The translations under genes were made by a program, and so were the position numbers. A stretch of 64,000 nt of DNA from DATFMH01 sp035267045. GTDB taxonomy: Bacteria > Bacteroidota > Rhodothermia > Balneolales > DATFMH01. The notes beneath the pieces were generated by a model. It saw only the letters and a list, made by a program, of their open reading frames with translations, was not told where the DNA came from and made no database searches. The stretch spans positions 62,001 to 126,000 of the forward strand of contig DATFMH010000147.1 in assembly GCA_035267045.1 (NCBI GenBank), given 5' to 3'. Of this stretch, positions 43,971 through 53,420 are shown one piece after another (position 1 is the stretch's first letter; each line of letters starts with the position of its first letter).

Positions 43971-44660
43971 ATGAGTGAAGATGTAAGGCGCATGTTTGCG
44001 TCAATTTCGGATAAATACGACTTAGCCAATTCGGTTTTGTCGTTGGGGATACATCATTATTGGAGAAACGTTACCGTAAAAATGAGCGGTGCACATAAGG
44101 GGCAATCTGTTCTTGATTGCGCAACCGGTACAGGTGATTTGGCAATTAACTTTAAGCAGGCTGTCGGTTCGAAGGGATATGTAATGGGAACGGACTTTTG
44201 TAAGGAAATGATGGATCCGGCTCCTGCCAAAGTGAAGAAAAAGAATTTAAAAATCGATTTCGAGGTCGCTGATGCAATGAATTTGCCTTACGAGAACGAT
44301 AAGTTTGATATTGCCAGTATCGCTTTTGGCATCCGTAACGTGGACGATCCTGTTAAGGCCCTGAAAGAAATGGCCAGAGTTGTAAAAAAAGGGGGTAAAG
44401 TAGTTGTTCTCGAATTTGGACAACCTAAAGGACTCATAAAATACCCCTATAATTTTTACAGCAGGAAAGTAATGCCATTTTTGGGTGAGCTGATAAGCGG
44501 TAACAGGGATGCGTATACCTATTTACCGGAAACAAGTGCCGTTTTCCCGGCCGGTAATAAATTTTTAGCTTTAATGGACGAATCCGAAGCCTTTAGTGAG
44601 AAGAAAGCGAGATCATTAACCGGTGGGATTGCTTATGTTTATGTGGGTACGGTGAAGTAA
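43971..44660 (+). CDS. menG: Demethylmenaquinone methyltransferase (UbiE/MenG)
   Basis: The 229-residue SAM-dependent methyltransferase has the SAM motif VLDCATGTGDLAI near residue 47, the acidic motif GTDFCKEMMD and the UbiE text IAFGIRNVDDPVKALKEMARVVKKGG. It performs the last methylation of menaquinone, the electron carrier that alternative complex III would oxidise here. The ubiquinone version (UbiE) is the same protein family; menaquinone is preferred because of the organism type. It lies 19 bases after the histidine phosphatase gene. Confidence 0.94.
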   Translation: MSEDVRRMFASISDKYDLANSVLSLGIHHYWRNVTVKMSGAHKGQSVLDCATGTGDLAINFKQAVGSKGYVMGTDFCKEMMDPAPAKVKKKNLKIDFEVADAMNLPYENDKFDIASIAFGIRNVDDPVKALKEMARVVKKGGKVVVLEFGQPKGLIKYPYNFYSRKVMPFLGELISGNRDAYTYLPETSAVFPAGNKFLALMDESEAFSEKKARSLTGGIAYVYVGTVK

Positions 44661-44711
44661 CATTTAGTTTATATTTACACTATTTTATTACGGTTAAAAA
44701 AATATTAGTGA

Positions 44712-45158
44712 ATGCTTATGATGGACATCGAAGAGATAAAAAAATACCTGCCTCATCGCTTTCCGTTTTTGTTGGTAGATCGGGTTCTTGAAATAGAAGA
44801 TGAGAAGATTGTGACCATCAAGAATGTTACAGTAAATGAAAATTACTTTAATGGTCATTTCCCGGAATCACCAATAATGCCGGGTGTCCTGCAGATAGAA
44901 GCACTTGCTCAAAGTGGTTGTATTCTTGTGTTGGATAAAGGTGTTGATGATCCATCTAAGGTATTGGTGGTATTTTCAGGTATACAGAAAGCTAAATTCA
45001 GAAAAACAGTAGTCCCGGGTGATCAATTGCGAATGGAAGTAGAACTCGCCAGTCGAAGAAGAAATTTCATCACGATGAAAGGTCGTGCAACCGTTGACGG
45101 TGAGTTAGTATGTGAACTGGAAGCATCCGCCGCTATCGTACCAAAGGAAAAATTATGA
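44712..45158 (+). CDS. fabZ: 3-hydroxyacyl-ACP dehydratase
   Basis: The 148-residue hotdog-fold enzyme dehydrates 3-hydroxyacyl-ACP in fatty-acid synthesis. It has [17 protein letters not shown] near the start, then the catalytic His and Glu in [20 protein letters not shown]. Three ATG codons (44712, 44718 and 44721) are possible starts; [13 protein letters not shown] at 44721 is closest to the usual length. The stop overlaps the panB start as ATGA, so the two are translationally coupled. It is a stand-alone FabZ, not fused to LpxC as in some Bacteroidetes. Confidence 0.96.
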   Translation: MLMMDIEEIKKYLPHRFPFLLVDRVLEIEDEKIVTIKNVTVNENYFNGHFPESPIMPGVLQIEALAQSGCILVLDKGVDDPSKVLVVFSGIQKAKFRKTVVPGDQLRMEVELASRRRNFITMKGRATVDGELVCELEASAAIVPKEKL

Positions 45159-45982
45159 GTACACAAACAAAATCAACGAAACCGAGTAAAGTGACTACAC
45201 GCACTGTAGTCGATATGAAAGCTGAAGGTAAAAAAATCAGCATGATCACCGCTTATGATTTTACAATGGCGCGGCTTGTGGATATGTCCGGCATTGATAT
45301 CGTTCTGATAGGCGATTCGGCCAGTAATGTGATGGCCGGTAATGAGACAACATTGCCTATTACTCTCGATCAGATGATCTACCATAGCCAATGTGTGATT
45401 CGTGGAGTTGACAGGGCACTGGTGGTGGCCGATTTACCGTTCATGAGTTATCAGGTAACACCTAAAGAAGCATTGAAAAGTGCCGGGCGAATGATGAAAG
45501 AAGCCGGTGTTCATGCATTGAAGCTTGAAGGTGGTACGGCCGTTGTTGATACGGTTAAAAAAATTGTGGACGCAGGCATCCCTGTGATGGGACACCTGGG
45601 CCTGACGCCTCAAAGCATTTATAAATTCGGTACCTATAAAGTGCGCGCAACGGAAAAAGATGAAGCCGATATCCTCATTAGTGATGCTAAGAAGCTTGAG
45701 GAAGCAGGATGTTTTGCCATAGTTCTGGAGAAAATTCCGTCAGGTCTTGCAAAGAAAGTGTCAGAAACGCTATCCATACCTACTATAGGTATCGGTGCCG
45801 GGGTACATTGTGACGGCCAGGTTTTGGTATTACATGACATGCTTGGGCTTAACAAAGATTTTAACCCTCGTTTCGTACGGCGTTACGCTGATCTTCAAAC
45901 AGTCATCACGGATGCAGTCGGTAATTATATTAAAGATATTAAGAGTGAAAATTTCCCAAACGAAAGTGAGTCTTACGATTGA
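45155..45982 (+). CDS. panB: 3-methyl-2-oxobutanoate hydroxymethyltransferase
   Basis: The 275-residue TIM-barrel enzyme makes ketopantoate, the first step of pantothenate and coenzyme A synthesis. Metal and substrate motifs are [16 protein letters not shown] and [20 protein letters not shown], then [11 protein letters not shown] and [18 protein letters not shown]. It overlaps fabZ by 4 bases upstream and surE by 4 bases downstream. The coaBC and coaX genes of the same pathway are elsewhere in the window. Length is normal. Confidence 0.97.
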   Translation: MSTQTKSTKPSKVTTRTVVDMKAEGKKISMITAYDFTMARLVDMSGIDIVLIGDSASNVMAGNETTLPITLDQMIYHSQCVIRGVDRALVVADLPFMSYQVTPKEALKSAGRMMKEAGVHALKLEGGTAVVDTVKKIVDAGIPVMGHLGLTPQSIYKFGTYKVRATEKDEADILISDAKKLEEAGCFAIVLEKIPSGLAKKVSETLSIPTIGIGAGVHCDGQVLVLHDMLGLNKDFNPRFVRRYADLQTVITDAVGNYIKDIKSENFPNESESYD

Positions 45983-46749
45983 ATAACAGAACAGATAATG
46001 ATCGACTCATATTAGTTTGTAATGATGATGGAATCTTTGCTCCCGGGATAAGAGCATTAGCCGACGTTGCCGGTGAATATGGGCATGTGGAAGTAATTGC
46101 TCCCGATCGTCAACAAAGCGCCGTTGGTCACGCTATAACCGTCTTACAACCATTGCGTGTGAATAAATTTCAAATTGATAATAACCTGTTTGGCAAGGCT
46201 ATTAACGGGACACCGGCCGATTGCATTAAATTAGCACATGATAAACTGCTTAAACGGAAACCGGATCTTGTTTTAAGCGGGATAAACCATGGATCTAATG
46301 CAGGTATCAATATTTTATATTCGGGTACGGTTAGTGCGGCCACAGAAGGTACTATTTTGGGATATCCCTCGATAGCTGTGAGTTGTACCGATTATGATGA
46401 AAATGCGGACCTGTCGGGAGCAAAGGAAGCTGTGAGGCGTGTTATTGAATATGTATTTGAAAATGGTTTACCGAGGGGGGTTACGTTGAATTTAAACGTT
46501 CCGGCCGGTCCGTTGATGGATATAAAATGGACGCGACAGGCCGACAGCCATTATGTTGAAGAATATGATGGTAGATTGGATCCCAATAACCGGCCATATT
46601 TCTGGATAACAGGAAAATTTGAAGTTTTGGATACCGGCGATGACCTGGATGTAAATGTTCTGGAAGATGGACATGCTTCACTAACGCCTATTCAGTATGA
46701 CCTGACTTCCTATGAAATCCTGAAGGGAATGAAAAATCATTCTATTTGA
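45979..46749 (+). CDS. surE: 5'/3'-nucleotidase SurE
   Basis: The 256-residue nucleotidase removes phosphate from nucleoside monophosphates. The metal site is [13 protein letters not shown] near residue 12, with [27 protein letters not shown] and [13 protein letters not shown] following. The start codon is TTG at 45979: it overlaps the panB stop as TTGA and no ATG lies before the catalytic Asp pair. A 4-base overlap with panB suggests translational reinitiation. The transcript appears to end downstream, but no clear terminator was seen. Confidence 0.95.
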   Translation: MNNRTDNDRLILVCNDDGIFAPGIRALADVAGEYGHVEVIAPDRQQSAVGHAITVLQPLRVNKFQIDNNLFGKAINGTPADCIKLAHDKLLKRKPDLVLSGINHGSNAGINILYSGTVSAATEGTILGYPSIAVSCTDYDENADLSGAKEAVRRVIEYVFENGLPRGVTLNLNVPAGPLMDIKWTRQADSHYVEEYDGRLDPNNRPYFWITGKFEVLDTGDDLDVNVLEDGHASLTPIQYDLTSYEILKGMKNHSI

Positions 46750-46984
46750 AAGAAATAGAACGCGAATGACACGGATTAGGCAGATGATCCCGGATCTCGT
46801 GATAAAGGTAGTTCGTGTAGTTAAGTTATCACAGAATAAATGAAAAATTTGAGAGAGTAAATTATGAGGCTTGCTTTACTTTCTTAGCAGTCCACTAATT
46901 TGCAATTCTTGAAATTCGAACTCCCAAAATGGTCATCCATCGTCCGTTGTCTGTAGTTCTGGAATCATCGTTTATAAGTAATGA
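46750..46984. repeat. Spacer with degenerate intergenic repeat words
   Basis: The start of the spacer (46757-46783) reads like the ACGCGAATGACACGGATTA type of degenerate repeat found between genes in many bacteria. The end (46929-46959) is made of GTC/TCC-type words (CATCGTCCGTTGTCTGT) similar to those in the spacer at 4330-4867. No coding frame or terminator was found. The function is unknown. Confidence 0.35.
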
Positions 46985-47842
46985 TTAATGGCCAAACGAA
47001 GAAAGTTTTAGTGCTACTCCTGTCCAGAATTTTTGCCATACCGGAATGCGATCGGCAGCTAAATTCACTTTTATCTGTTCGATATGAGATAGATTCGTTT
47101 TTCCAAGGTGTTTTCCCCAATGCCCACTCTGTTCACTGACAAAACCGTCGTTGATGCCTTCTTCCTGATAAATATGGTTGTTAAAGGGTACAAGGATACG
47201 TCCTATGGAATTTTTTGTGCCTTTACCTGCCGCCGCACTGTAGGAATAGTAAGCAACATCCCCGGCATCAATAATTTTTCTATTAAATATTTCTTCTACA
47301 TGATCCCTTGTCAATTCACTTGTAGCCGATAATACATCACTTTGAATTTTAGGATACATACTGTTTCCAACCCAGTTTAATAACTCAGCCAACAGCACTT
47401 TTACCCGGGCAGGGGTGCTTAACGCCCATTCTGCAAGACTTGAACCCTGATGAGGAGTTGATATTGTGGTGAGTGATGAAACTTTTTCAGACATATTAAA
47501 TTCCGAAATAGCATATCTCATATCCAACCCACCCATACTATGGGCGATAATATTAATTTTGTCCGCCTGTGTCTGTTCAAGAAGTTCGTCGATGAGATGA
47601 CACCATGCTTCGGCTCTGACTTTTATCGTGTTGTAGGGAACAATATTCGGAGCGAAACTTAAAATCCCGTGTGACCTATACAACATGCATATTTCATCCA
47701 TGGGAGATTTTTTAACAAGGGATGCAAGCGAGCCAAAGCCGTGACAAAAAAGTATCGGGTATTTAATATGGATATAGTTGGGCTGTGGAAATTCTTTTAC
47801 CCTCAATCTTTTCCACAGTTTTTTTCCCTCGTTTGTCGTCAT
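46985..47842 (-). CDS. Alpha/beta-hydrolase lipase
   Basis: The 285-residue lipase has the oxyanion motif LFCHGFGS near residue 32 and the nucleophile elbow AHSMGG with Ser102. The likely acid and His are Asp232 (GINDGFVS) and His253 (NLSHIEQ). This is the pattern of triacylglycerol-lipase family I. No signal peptide is present, which is unusual for a secreted lipase, so it may act inside the cell or be exported otherwise. It lies 11 bases after the deacetylase-like gene, so the two are probably cotranscribed. The substrate is not known. Confidence 0.85.
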   Translation of the reverse strand: MTTNEGKKLWKRLRVKEFPQPNYIHIKYPILFCHGFGSLASLVKKSPMDEICMLYRSHGILSFAPNIVPYNTIKVRAEAWCHLIDELLEQTQADKINIIAHSMGGLDMRYAISEFNMSEKVSSLTTISTPHQGSSLAEWALSTPARVKVLLAELLNWVGNSMYPKIQSDVLSATSELTRDHVEEIFNRKIIDAGDVAYYSYSAAAGKGTKNSIGRILVPFNNHIYQEEGINDGFVSEQSGHWGKHLGKTNLSHIEQIKVNLAADRIPVWQKFWTGVALKLSSFGH

Positions 47843-47853
47843 TCTATTGGAAA

Positions 47854-48864
47854 TTAATAATGATCAATGATTGGAGGTACGAGAACCAAGCCACCTTTTT
47901 TAAAATCGGGAAGTTGATTGACCAGCCAGTCATAACTATCTCCGGATGCTCTTATAAGTAAAACAGGTCGTCGGCCATTATAAGCAAGTTTTGAAAATTT
48001 TTGAAGTTCGTTATTAAATTCCGGCTGAGTTAGCTGATGACCATTATATAATATATAATCCGTTCTCACAATGGAAAGGCCCAATAATTCACCATCTTTC
48101 TGAATCATATTACGGGTTTGCTCGTCAATAGTCGGAGCGATCACTATGGTAGGACTGGAAAAAAGTTTTTTCAGAATCTTCAGCTGATTATTCAGGTACC
48201 AGTCGGATCTGTTATGCGTATTGTGATATTCAAAGTCTTTTTGAATCCAATATATAACTGAAAGATTTTTTTGATGTAATGCATCGAGCCAGTCTCTGCC
48301 CTGTGTTGCGGTCTTCACACGAAATACAAAAGAAAGGGACTCGCCAAGGGTTTTAAATTTATGAATCAGACCGGGTGTTGGCTTATGATCGAAATATACT
48401 AGTATGGAACCGGGACTCCGGTGCATATTAAAAGTTGTATCGGTTTTTAATTTTAATGTTCGGATGACTGTCCCGTCATAATAAAGTTCAATATCCATAT
48501 CTTTATCCGTTAGATGCAATCGGGCAGGTGTCTTAACATCATACGGATCGAGTTTGCGAGCCAGGTCGGCGTGTAAGTATGTTTTTGAAAAACCGGGAGG
48601 TAATGAGATATCGTATACCTTGCGGTGAAAAGCTTTATTTATTTTCAGTGTATGAACCTGTATTTGGACAGGTTTTATATTAAAGTCACTCAATTCCCGG
48701 GAGATGAGCGTGTCCGTTTGGGCAATGTCTTTTAGATGCCTGGATTGTGAAGTGGGTAAATAGGATAATAAGAAGACGCATGTTATACAAGAAATAACTA
48801 ATAAGAGGATAATGACACTCTTTTTTTTCTTATCAGCCAGTATGTTATTATCGTTTTCCGCCAT
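47854..48864 (-). CDS. Membrane-anchored divergent polysaccharide deacetylase-like protein
   Basis: The protein has 336 residues from the ATG at 48864 (AGGG about 6 bases upstream); a TTG at 48885 is less likely. It has a basic start and one membrane anchor (about 19-37). The next 120 residues are unassigned. Residues after about 155 align by pattern with divergent polysaccharide deacetylases (PF04748): a strand ending ILVYFDHKP, then a helix, then SLSFVFRV, and near the end RPVLLIRASGDSYDWLVNQL. The metal-binding Asp pair and HxGS motif of that family are absent, so it may be inactive or bind a partner. The family call is inference. Confidence 0.45.
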   Translation of the reverse strand: MAENDNNILADKKKKSVIILLLVISCITCVFLLSYLPTSQSRHLKDIAQTDTLISRELSDFNIKPVQIQVHTLKINKAFHRKVYDISLPPGFSKTYLHADLARKLDPYDVKTPARLHLTDKDMDIELYYDGTVIRTLKLKTDTTFNMHRSPGSILVYFDHKPTPGLIHKFKTLGESLSFVFRVKTATQGRDWLDALHQKNLSVIYWIQKDFEYHNTHNRSDWYLNNQLKILKKLFSSPTIVIAPTIDEQTRNMIQKDGELLGLSIVRTDYILYNGHQLTQPEFNNELQKFSKLAYNGRRPVLLIRASGDSYDWLVNQLPDFKKGGLVLVPPIIDHY

Positions 48865-49002
48865 CCCTGTAATAAATAAATGCAATTAATGGATAAGTCA
48901 CGCGGTAATCTTACCATTTTCTGAAGAATAAGTCGACTTAAATTTTAAAAAAGTTTACTAAGGTTATGTTTTACTAATTATACGTTATCAAAAAAACAAT
49001 CG

Positions 49003-49037
49003 TTGAAATTATTTAAGAAACAATGGGTGTAAATTTG
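49003..49037 (+). promoter_or_regulatory. Weak candidate promoter for the YghO-like gene
   Basis: TAAATTTG (49030-49037) fits the TAnnTTTG box. TTG (49003-49005) lies 24 bases upstream, just beyond the usual 17-23 bases. The gene starts at 49097. Confidence 0.3.
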
Positions 49038-49096
49038 CCTCCTAGTGATCAGTATATTAATCTTAGGTGCAAAAATGTTAATATATGGTAATGTAG

Positions 49097-50239
49097 ATGG
49101 CGTTTAATTTTATAAAAGTTACACAATCCAACGATATAAAGAAGTTTCATGAACTTCCATTTCGTATTTATGCAGGTAATAAATATTGGCGGCCAACATT
49201 AAGGTCGGAAATAGAGAAAATATTTAATCCCGCCCAAAATATCTTTTTTGATCAGGGTGAGTGTGAACGGTTTCTGGTTTATGATGATAAGAACGTTGTA
49301 GCCCGTTTTGCAGTGATGAATAATCGTGAAAGGGATATTTTATATGATCCCAAAATGGGTGGTATCGGTTTTATCGAAATGGAGAATGACCAAAACCTGA
49401 CAAATGAGATAATTGATTTTGCGAAAGAATGGCATTTGAAAAGGGGATATCATGCCATGAGAGGGCCTATTAATTTTGGTGAAAATGATACCTATTGGGG
49501 ATTGTTAGTTGAAAATTATGAGAATCCACCGGTTTACGGAATGTTTTATCATCATCCTTATTATAAAAAACGTATTGAATCGACGGGTGCCGAGAAATTT
49601 GAAGATCATTACAGTTTCGACAGAGATTTGTATGCTCCATTTCCGGATAAAATTGAACGTATCTCAGAGCGGCTGTTAGATAGGGATTATATTCAGTTTA
49701 GGGAATTGGATAAAAAAAATCTTATGAAGGATGCCAACTATATTCGTCAGATTTATAATCAGGCATGGCGGGATCAGGATATTGCCGAGAGGGAAGGGGA
49801 GTTTACAGAGTTGTCGATAGAAACAGTTCAGAAAATGGCTAAAGATTTAAAGCCGGTATTGCTTGACGGTTCTTCTTACCTGACGTTTGTTAATGGCGAA
49901 CCGGCATCATTTATTGTGACCTTAGCCGATATCAATGAATTACTTGTGAAGACACATGGTAGAATTCGTTTGTGGCATTTACCAAAGTTACTACGTTTTA
50001 AAAAAACGGTATCCCGAATTAGAATTATTGCCTATGGTACCGTTCCAAAATTTCGAAAATTAGGCCTTGAAGCACTCGTTTTTTATAAAGGTGTGATGGG
50101 TGTGAGAGAGAATAACCCATCATTAAAAAGACTGGAAGGTGCATGGATAAGTGAAAAAAACTGGCTTATGCAACGTAGTGTGGAAGCTTTAGGTTGTTCT
50201 CATCATAAAACACACCGAACTTATCAGTGGCTTTTTTAA
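49097..50239 (+). CDS. YghO-like protein, GNAT-related
   Basis: The 380-residue protein resembles the poorly studied YghO group, which is related to GNAT acetyltransferases. Family-like text is PFRIYAGNKYWRPTLRSEIE near the start, then MRGPINFGENDTYWGLLVE and PPVYGMFYHHPYYKKRIESTG in the middle, and FRKLGLEALVFYKGVMGV near the end, which is like an acetyl-CoA-binding loop. Whether it transfers an acyl group is unknown. It stands alone, facing coaBC with 47 bases between stops. There is no signal peptide or membrane helix. Confidence 0.72.
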   Translation: MAFNFIKVTQSNDIKKFHELPFRIYAGNKYWRPTLRSEIEKIFNPAQNIFFDQGECERFLVYDDKNVVARFAVMNNRERDILYDPKMGGIGFIEMENDQNLTNEIIDFAKEWHLKRGYHAMRGPINFGENDTYWGLLVENYENPPVYGMFYHHPYYKKRIESTGAEKFEDHYSFDRDLYAPFPDKIERISERLLDRDYIQFRELDKKNLMKDANYIRQIYNQAWRDQDIAEREGEFTELSIETVQKMAKDLKPVLLDGSSYLTFVNGEPASFIVTLADINELLVKTHGRIRLWHLPKLLRFKKTVSRIRIIAYGTVPKFRKLGLEALVFYKGVMGVRENNPSLKRLEGAWISEKNWLMQRSVEALGCSHHKTHRTYQWLF

Positions 50240-50286
50240 ATAAATAGTCAAAATTTATTTGGCCGGTCTATCAGTCACGGACCCGT

Positions 50287-51519
50287 TCACTGGTCTCGGT
50301 TGCTTTCCTGCTTTGTAAAAATATATTGCAGAATTTTCCAGGCAACTTCCCTTTTAGTCCCCCCTAATTCTGTTTTACTTTCTTTACCAAGAAGAACGAC
50401 ATTATTTGTATCTACCTGAAAACCCGAATCTTCTTCATTAACAGAATTGGCAACAATCCAGTCCAGATTCTTCTTTGTTAATTTTTCTTTTGCGTTCTCG
50501 ATTAAATTTTCAGTCTCCATAGCGAAACCGATCAATATCTGATTGGATCTTTTATGTTCACCTAACCAAAATAAAATATCTTGTGTAGGTTTTAGAGGTA
50601 TTTGATTCTCGGCAGTCTCTTTTTTTATCTTTTGACCGGTATATGTTGAGGGTGTGAAATCGGATACGGCGGCAGACATAATGATGACATCAGCGTCGGA
50701 ATGTGCCTTTATTTTTTCAAAGAGTTCAGCAGCAGATATAAATGATTCCGTGTTTACATCATGTGGAAATTCCAGGTTCACCGGCCCATGCAGTATTGTT
50801 ACATCGCCCCCCATATCGCGAGCCGCTTCAGCCATAGCAAGCCCCATTTTCCCGGAACTGGGATTAGATATAAAACGAACAGGATCAATGAACTCACGTG
50901 TTGGTCCGGCTGTAACCACGACTTTATTCCCGGATAACGGTTTCTTATCGCTATCGTTGTCGATAGTGTTTAAAATCTCATTTATATATGATATGATACG
51001 GTCCGGTTCGGGAAGTCTTCCTATATCATTAAGCCCGCTGGCGAGATAACCTTCTTCCGGTTGCAGAATATGATATCCATACTCAAAGGCCGTTTTTAAA
51101 TTCTTCTCAGTAGCCGGAGCCTGATACATTCCACCATCCATAGTCGGACATATAACAATAGGACATCTGGCAGCCAATACGGTACTAGTTAGCATGTTAT
51201 CTGACAGCCCGTGTACTATTTTGGCAAGAGTATTGGCGCTACAGGGTGCAATAACGAATATATCCGCCCATTCACCCCATTGAATATGCCTGGCCCAGAA
51301 CTCTGACGGATCTGTTTCTGTACCGGGAAATATATTTACAGCTACATCAGAACGGGATAGTGCCGAGAAAGTATCAATACCAACAAAGCGGGTAGCTGAA
51401 GGGGTCATCGTGACCCTGACATCTGCTCCCGCTTTTTGAAATTCTCTTAAGAGGTAAACAGCTTTGTAAGCCGCTATGCTTCCCGTAACGCCTAATAATA
51501 TGCGTTTACCGGATAACAT
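50287..51519 (-). CDS. coaBC: Bifunctional phosphopantothenoylcysteine synthetase/decarboxylase
   Basis: The 410-residue protein makes 4'-phosphopantetheine in coenzyme A synthesis. The N-terminal CoaC flavoprotein half (about 1-185) has [18 protein letters not shown], the catalytic-His region [20 protein letters not shown] and the Cys loop [10 protein letters not shown]. The C-terminal CoaB half (about 190-405) has [19 protein letters not shown], then SNPSSGKMG and [10 protein letters not shown]. It is the last gene of the yicC-gmk-rpoZ-coaBC group, 5 bases after the rpoZ-like gene. This cluster is common in many bacteria. Confidence 0.96.
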   Translation of the reverse strand: MLSGKRILLGVTGSIAAYKAVYLLREFQKAGADVRVTMTPSATRFVGIDTFSALSRSDVAVNIFPGTETDPSEFWARHIQWGEWADIFVIAPCSANTLAKIVHGLSDNMLTSTVLAARCPIVICPTMDGGMYQAPATEKNLKTAFEYGYHILQPEEGYLASGLNDIGRLPEPDRIISYINEILNTIDNDSDKKPLSGNKVVVTAGPTREFIDPVRFISNPSSGKMGLAMAEAARDMGGDVTILHGPVNLEFPHDVNTESFISAAELFEKIKAHSDADVIIMSAAVSDFTPSTYTGQKIKKETAENQIPLKPTQDILFWLGEHKRSNQILIGFAMETENLIENAKEKLTKKNLDWIVANSVNEEDSGFQVDTNNVVLLGKESKTELGGTKREVAWKILQYIFTKQESNRDQ

Positions 51520-51524
51520 AAATA

Positions 51525-51821
51525 TTATTTATCCTCTTCCTCGGCCCGGCGATAATAGATTTCGTCATTAGCCATTTCTTCTAATGCCCGCTGAGTGGCA
51601 TGCGGCCGCTTTTCAAATTCTTTTGAAATACGTTCCTGCTCTTCATTGAACGAGAAATCATCTTCGTCGTCAAATCCTTCAAAATATTTCAACTTCTCGT
51701 CGAGTTCCATCTTTTCACGAGCTGCAATCTGACGTGCCCGTTTAGCAATGATGGCTATACTCTCGTAGATATTTCCCGTTATATCCTGATACTTTTCAAT
51801 TTTTCGTGTTTTAATCGGCAT
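51525..51821 (-). CDS. rpoZ: RNA polymerase omega-subunit-like protein
   Basis: This 98-residue protein has the Bacteroidetes-type omega pattern: a short N-terminus, the segment GNIYESIAIIAKRARQIA near residue 16, and a long acidic middle and tail. Omega helps assemble beta-prime in RNA polymerase. Its place between gmk and coaBC is the standard rpoZ position in many bacteria, which supports the call. Most of the protein after residue 40 has no recognisable motif. Confidence 0.82.
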   Translation of the reverse strand: MPIKTRKIEKYQDITGNIYESIAIIAKRARQIAAREKMELDEKLKYFEGFDDEDDFSFNEEQERISKEFEKRPHATQRALEEMANDEIYYRRAEEEDK

Positions 51822-51845
51822 ATAGTACGTTACCTCTGGTAATCG

Positions 51846-52418
51846 TTAAGATTTATTCATAAATGATTCAACAATCTCTTTGACACGTTTATAAGCCAAT
51901 TCGAGATCATCATTAATTATAACGACATCGAATTCCTTTTCGTGTTCAAGCTCCATTTGTGCCCGCTCAAGCCTTTCCTTTAACGTTCGTTTTGTTTCCG
52001 TATTTCGTTTTAATAAACGTTCTTTAAGGACTTCAAGCGAAGGCGGTTTGATGAAGATTGTCAGGCAATTATCGCCAAATTGTTTTTTGATATTGAGAGC
52101 ACCTTTTATCTCGATATCAAACAGAACATAATAGCCAGAATTTAATTGTTTTTCAACCTCTGAACGAAGGGAACCGTACCGTTTACCTCCATAAAATTCT
52201 TCCCATTCGATGAAATTCCCATTATTAATATTATCCTGAAATTCCTGAGCAGTTAGAAAATGATAATCTTTGCCATTTACCTCACCTTCCCTGGAGGGGC
52301 GTGTTGTTGCTGAAATAGAGAATTTCAGGTTATCATAATCATTAAGAAGTCTTTTGGCAATGGTTGTTTTACCTGAGCCGCTTGGAGCTACCAGGACAAT
52401 AACTTTCCCTTGTTTCAC
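51846..52418 (-). CDS. gmk: Guanylate kinase
   Basis: The 190-residue enzyme phosphorylates GMP to GDP. The P-loop is APSGSGKTTIAKRLL near residue 11; the GMP-binding region has SATTRPSREGEVNGKDYHFL and EFYGGKRYGSL; the lid has RLLKRNTETKRTLKERL. The start is GTG at 52418, 1 base after the yicC stop, and no ATG precedes the P-loop, so GTG is supported. Length is normal. It sits in the yicC-gmk-rpoZ-coaBC cluster. Confidence 0.96.
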   Translation of the reverse strand: MKQGKVIVLVAPSGSGKTTIAKRLLNDYDNLKFSISATTRPSREGEVNGKDYHFLTAQEFQDNINNGNFIEWEEFYGGKRYGSLRSEVEKQLNSGYYVLFDIEIKGALNIKKQFGDNCLTIFIKPPSLEVLKERLLKRNTETKRTLKERLERAQMELEHEKEFDVVIINDDLELAYKRVKEIVESFMNKS

Positions 52419-52419
52419 C

Positions 52420-53301
52420 TTATTCGATATTTTGAATTTGTTCCCGAATTTTTTCCAGAATTTCTTTTAAATCGACCACATTATGGGATATTTGTGAGTC
52501 GTTAGCTTTGGATCCGATGGTATTTATCTCCCGGTTCATCTCTTGTATCAGGAAATTGAGTTTACGGCCTACCGAGCCATTACGCTCCATGGCTTCACGG
52601 AAAAATTTTATATGTGATTGCAGGCGTACAATTTCTTCAGTGATATCCAATTTGTCGGCCAGGATAGCCAGTTCCAATTCCAGGCGTTCCTTATCGAAAT
52701 TGTCATCATTTATCAGGTTTTCGATACGTTCGTGAAATTTATCACGTGCTTCGGGAACCCGTTCATCGGCTCGTTTTCCGATGAGTTGAAGGATATCTTC
52801 AATATTGTCCAGCCTCATCAGGAGATCTTCAGCAAGGTGTCCACCTTCCTGGCTGCGCATTGAATTTAAATGATGGAGAGCTTTTTTTATGGCATCTCTT
52901 ACCAAAACAGCCATGGCCTTTAATTCTTCTTCATCACTTTCACGTGTCACAAATAAGTCGTTAAACGATAAATAGTGGCTTAAAGATATCGGTTCTTTAA
53001 TACCGGCGGAATCTTTCAGATTTGTTAATAACTGTCTGTAGCTGGCAACAACTTTCGGATCTATTGTGATATCGAGTTCAGCCAAATCCTGTTTCTCTAA
53101 CTTAATAGATACATTAAACTTACCGCGTTCAATATGTTGCTGAATCAGTTCACGAAACTCAGTTTCTTTATCACGTAAACTTTGGGGTAGACGTATGGAT
53201 ATATCAGAAAAGCGGCTGTTTACGGATTTGATCTCAACAGTGGCTGTCATACCATTGTCAGAACTTTCACCTCGACCAAATCCGGTCATGGATACTAGCA
53301 T
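52420..53301 (-). CDS. YicC/YloC-family endoribonuclease
   Basis: The 293-residue protein matches the YicC/YloC family: start LVSMTGFGRGESSDNGMT, then EIKSVNSRFSDISIRLPQSL near residue 24, and the conserved end GRKLNFLIQEMNREINTIGSKAND followed by VDLKEILEKIREQIQN. E. coli YicC is an endoribonuclease that acts on the small RNA RyhB. It is the first gene of the gmk-rpoZ-coaBC run and is separated from glmM by 119 bases. Acidic metal-binding residues are spread over the C-terminal half. Confidence 0.95.
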   Translation of the reverse strand: MLVSMTGFGRGESSDNGMTATVEIKSVNSRFSDISIRLPQSLRDKETEFRELIQQHIERGKFNVSIKLEKQDLAELDITIDPKVVASYRQLLTNLKDSAGIKEPISLSHYLSFNDLFVTRESDEEELKAMAVLVRDAIKKALHHLNSMRSQEGGHLAEDLLMRLDNIEDILQLIGKRADERVPEARDKFHERIENLINDDNFDKERLELELAILADKLDITEEIVRLQSHIKFFREAMERNGSVGRKLNFLIQEMNREINTIGSKANDSQISHNVVDLKEILEKIREQIQNIE

Positions 53302-53420
53302 AAGTTTACAATATTTTGATGTTAAATATTTTCAATGATAATAAAAATGATTTTGATTAAACGAAATTATACCCTGAAAAATCAGTTTTCATAAATCATT
53401 GTTACTGACTCAGAGATATA

